Notes under the pieces: model-generated | Told to the model about the DNA's origin: nothing | Seen by the model: only the letters and a program-made list of their open reading frames with translations | Database searches by the model: none | Part shown: positions 6,567-8,288 of the stretch, in pieces | Layout: every line of letters starts with the position of its first letter | Position numbering within the stretch: the stretch's first letter is position 1 | Translations under genes and position numbers: made by a program | Assembly: GCA_934675095.1 (NCBI GenBank) | Contig: CAKUPC010000058.1 | Span: forward strand, 1-8,288 | Direction of reading: 5' to 3' | Length of the DNA stretch: 8,288 nt | Source of the DNA: an uncultured Bacteroidales bacterium | GTDB taxonomy: Bacteria; Bacteroidota; Bacteroidia; Bacteroidales; UBA932

Positions 6567-7835
6567 TCATTCAATGTCTCCTGCCGATTTCCTGACAGCC
6601 AGACCAATTGCCTTGCCGAGGAGAGGCGGCACGGCATTTCCTATCTGAACCAACTGTTTGTTCTTTGGCCCCTCAAAGATGAAATCGTCAGGAAATGACT
6701 GAAGCCGAGCCATTTCCCTTGCAGTCAGGACACGCGGTAGCTTGGGATGAATATTTACGCCCCCGTGGTTCTCCTTAATAGTGCAGGAAGGCTCATTCCA
6801 AGGACATTTCTTCCACGCATCGGAATATCCCTTATACAGACTATGCCCCTCGGGACAAGCCAACATTCTCGCAGCCATCTCCGGTTTATGCCTTGTCGGG
6901 ACATGATTGAATGACTTATCCTCCGGATGAGACATAAGGTCAGCTATGGCCTCCCCCGTAGTCTTATATCCGTCAGGTGTAAGCAATGGTTTGGGATGAA
7001 AATTCTCCCGTCCCAAACGGTTGCCTATGAATATGACTCGTTCTCTTTTCTGCGGGACTTCATAATCTGCGGCGCACAGTGTCGTGACATTCATTTCATA
7101 GCCTATAGCCCGAAAATCAGAAATAATTTTCTGTTCTACCTGCCCTCCCAACATTGAACGCAGGCCCTTCACATTTTCGCAAATAACAAAGTCCGGTTTC
7201 AATTGCCCTACAATTTCCAGCAACTCCTTGTACAATGAATTTCGGGGATCGTCCACAATCCTGTTGCCGGCCATACTGAAACCTTGGCATGGGAATCCCC
7301 CGGCAACAATATTTAGATGCCTTCCCTTCAGCCTATCCGCTACAACGGAATAAAACCTCCGCTTTACTTCAGGAGATGTTATGTCACCATTGACAAACGG
7401 ATGATTGAAATTCCGTTCATAGGTCATCCCCGCCTCCTTGAACCAATCCAAGCCACAGATGCCTTCCAGCCCTGACAGTTCAAGACCCTTTGACAACCCT
7501 CCGGCACCACAAAAACAGTCAACGAACGTCATCTCAGATTTTGACGGATTTCTCCAACAACTCTCAATGTCAAACCAATTGACATCATCCGTCTTAGGGG
7601 AATTACATACTTTATAGTCATCAACAACATTTCCCCAAAGGTCATAATTCAATGGCTTGACCGAATTGGACTGATTATTTATGAAATCAGTCAAGGCTCC
7701 CTGTGGTATCCGGTACATTGAGCCAATCTTTGTAGCCCCGAGCTGTCCTCCGGCAATGTACCGTCTGACTGATTTCTGCGAGATGCCCAATTTTTCCGCA
7801 ACCTCACCTATAGAATAGAATTCTTTTTTTTCCAT
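6567..7835 (-). CDS. C5-cytosine DNA methyltransferase (Dcm family) with N-terminal excisionase/MerR-like HTH
   Basis: This 422-residue enzyme would transfer a methyl group from S-adenosylmethionine to C5 of cytosine in a specific DNA site. Residues 1-55 are a helix-turn-helix of the HTH_17 (excisionase/MerR-like) type: Y-S-I-G-E-V-A-E-K-L-G-I-S, then R-R-Y-I-A-G-G-Q-L and Y-R-I-P. After a linker (56-100) come all Dcm motifs: I F-C-G-A-G-G-L-S-K-G (108-117), IV with catalytic Cys 183 in G-F-P-C-Q-G-F-S, VI E-N-V (220-222), VIII Q-K-R-E-R-V (262-267), IX T-A-R-E-M-A-R-L-Q-S-F-P-D (371-383) and X Q-I-G-N-A-V-P-P (397-404). The target-recognition region between VIII and IX is short, about 90 residues. 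It looks intact and active; its recognition site cannot be read from sequence. Base composition is far more A+T-rich than the genes to its left, suggesting horizontal transfer. It may be solitary or part of a restriction-modification system. The HTH may repress the gene's own promoter, as N-terminal HTH regions do in EcoRII- and SsoII-type methyltransferases. Confidence 0.93.
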   Translation of the reverse strand: MEKKEFYSIGEVAEKLGISQKSVRRYIAGGQLGATKIGSMYRIPQGALTDFINNQSNSVKPLNYDLWGNVVDDYKVCNSPKTDDVNWFDIESCWRNPSKSEMTFVDCFCGAGGLSKGLELSGLEGICGLDWFKEAGMTYERNFNHPFVNGDITSPEVKRRFYSVVADRLKGRHLNIVAGGFPCQGFSMAGNRIVDDPRNSLYKELLEIVGQLKPDFVICENVKGLRSMLGGQVEQKIISDFRAIGYEMNVTTLCAADYEVPQKRERVIFIGNRLGRENFHPKPLLTPDGYKTTGEAIADLMSHPEDKSFNHVPTRHKPEMAARMLACPEGHSLYKGYSDAWKKCPWNEPSCTIKENHGGVNIHPKLPRVLTAREMARLQSFPDDFIFEGPKNKQLVQIGNAVPPLLGKAIGLAVRKSAGDIE

Positions 7836-7848
7836 ATCGCATTATTCG

Positions 7849-7865
7849 TTTGTCCTCATTTGTCC
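7849..7865 (-). promoter_or_regulatory. Two 7-bp direct repeats at 10-bp period, candidate autoregulatory operator of the methyltransferase
   Basis: On the minus strand GGACAAA occurs at 7859-7865 and again at 7849-7855, exactly one helical turn apart, between the predicted -7 element (7876-7883) and the methyltransferase start codon (7835). A protein bound here would block transcription. Excisionase-type HTH proteins are known to bind closely spaced tandem sites, and the methyltransferase carries such an HTH, so autoregulation is a reasonable guess. With only two short copies it could be chance. Confidence 0.4.
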
Positions 7866-7875
7866 AATCGCCATG

Positions 7876-7883
7876 CAAATATA
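7876..7883 (-). promoter_or_regulatory. Predicted -7 promoter element of the methyltransferase gene
   Basis: TATATTTG on the minus strand matches the Bacteroidetes -7 consensus TAnnTTTG at every position and is identical to the element before the MFS gene. No TTTG was found at the usual -33 distance. It lies in the 55-bp gap between the two right-hand minus-strand genes, so the methyltransferase can probably be transcribed independently of the gene upstream. Confidence 0.5.
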
Positions 7884-7890
7884 GTCATTA

Positions 7891-8288
7891 TTATCCAATT
7901 CCTTTATTGTTGTAGCAAAAGATTTCCGATATTATATTTTTTGTATTACTATAAGAAACTCGTTCGGGTGCAAGTTTATGCTTATGCCTAAATGATGACG
8001 ATATTCTTAATCTGCCATTGTTCAGATTGTTATCGCCCGCACTCCAATTTCTATGATCTTGAAAAAAACCTCCGTCACAGGCTATGAGTTCAACTTCCTC
8101 CAGACAATATGAATCAACGCCAGTCACTTCTATACAGCGTTGATATTGTCCGTCCGAAATTCTGATTTCAGATATCTTATATTTCGCCTTAATAATGACA
8201 TACGATTTCACGACATCCGGCTCCGATTCGCAATAGTCATTATACAGCTGCCTAATGGCCGCGACCGCATCATTTGAACTGCCATTCT
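7891..8288 (-). CDS. Unrecognised protein, C-terminal part (5' end beyond the right edge)
   Basis: The frame is open from the right edge to the TAA at 7891-7893, giving 131 visible residues. The codon at 8209-8211 is GTG, and the frame continues upstream of it without a stop, so the true start is most likely outside the window. I do not recognise the family. Visible traits are alternating hydrophobic/charged strands (S-Y-V-I-I-K-A-K-Y-K-I-S-E-I-R-I), a cysteine-containing acidic stretch (C-L-E-E-V-E-L-I-A-C-D), and a polar Asn/Ser-rich tail with R-H-K-H-K; there is no signal peptide or membrane segment. The DNA is as A+T-rich as the methyltransferase gene and on the same strand 55 bp upstream of it, so the two probably arrived together. 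A restriction endonuclease or other methyltransferase partner is possible but not shown. Confidence 0.6.
   Translation of the reverse strand, partial: NGSSNDAVAAIRQLYNDYCESEPDVVKSYVIIKAKYKISEIRISDGQYQRCIEVTGVDSYCLEEVELIACDGGFFQDHRNWSAGDNNLNNGRLRISSSFRHKHKLAPERVSYSNTKNIISEIFCYNNKGIG

Noticed and set aside
8209..8211. GTG as start codon of the right-hand partial gene
   Set aside because: The frame remains open upstream to the window edge with ordinary protein-like sequence, so the GTG is most likely an internal valine.
1..8288. CRISPR arrays, tRNA or rRNA genes, insertion sequences
   Set aside because: No regular repeat-spacer pattern, tRNA-like fold, rRNA sequence or transposase was seen; the few repeats present are short and regulatory in placement.

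Overview
The window looks like chromosomal DNA from a high-GC member of the Bacteroidales, perhaps Alistipes/Rikenellaceae-like; the genus is not provable from here. The evidence is a SusC/RagA-type TonB-dependent transporter with its N-terminal carboxypeptidase-regulatory-like domain, TAnnTTTG-type -7 promoter elements, the absence of clear Shine-Dalgarno sequences, and a GC-rich codon style. About 1.7 kb at the right end is clearly more A+T-rich and reads as acquired DNA.

Layout. (1) Positions 1-4016, minus strand: a 12-helix MFS/GPH-type sugar transporter (2646-4016) is followed after 20 bp by a SusC-family outer-membrane receptor (start 2625). The SusC frame is broken by an in-frame TGA at 127-129, where the family has a conserved glycine. 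The same frame continues with good SusC homology to the left edge. (2) Positions 4017-4314: a divergent intergenic region holding a minus-strand promoter, three copies of an 8-bp motif at an exact 21-bp period, a second pair of direct repeats, and two small inverted repeats. (3) Positions 4315-6551, plus strand: a LytS/YehU-type sensor kinase with about eight membrane segments and its LytTR-type response regulator. (4) Positions 6567-7835, minus strand: a C5-cytosine DNA methyltransferase with an N-terminal excisionase/MerR-like helix-turn-helix, converging on the regulator gene with a 15-bp gap. (5) Positions 7891-8288, minus strand: the C-terminal part of an unrecognised A+T-rich gene running off the right edge.

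How it may work. The two-component pair probably senses a signal at the cytoplasmic membrane and controls the divergent MFS-SusC operon. The three 21-bp-spaced motifs lie just upstream of that operon's promoter and match the published LytTR-domain consensus well, in the form (9-bp sites, 12-bp spacers) reported for that family. This would be a carbohydrate-uptake locus run by a LytS/LytTR system rather than the usual SusR, hybrid two-component or ECF-sigma regulators. The nearest parallels are the E. coli YpdA/YpdB and BtsS/BtsR systems, which switch on transporter genes.

The methyltransferase is a separate unit. It has its own promoter, and two 10-bp-spaced repeats between promoter and start codon could be the binding site of its own HTH domain. 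The partial gene upstream of it is positioned like a restriction partner, but its sequence does not show this.
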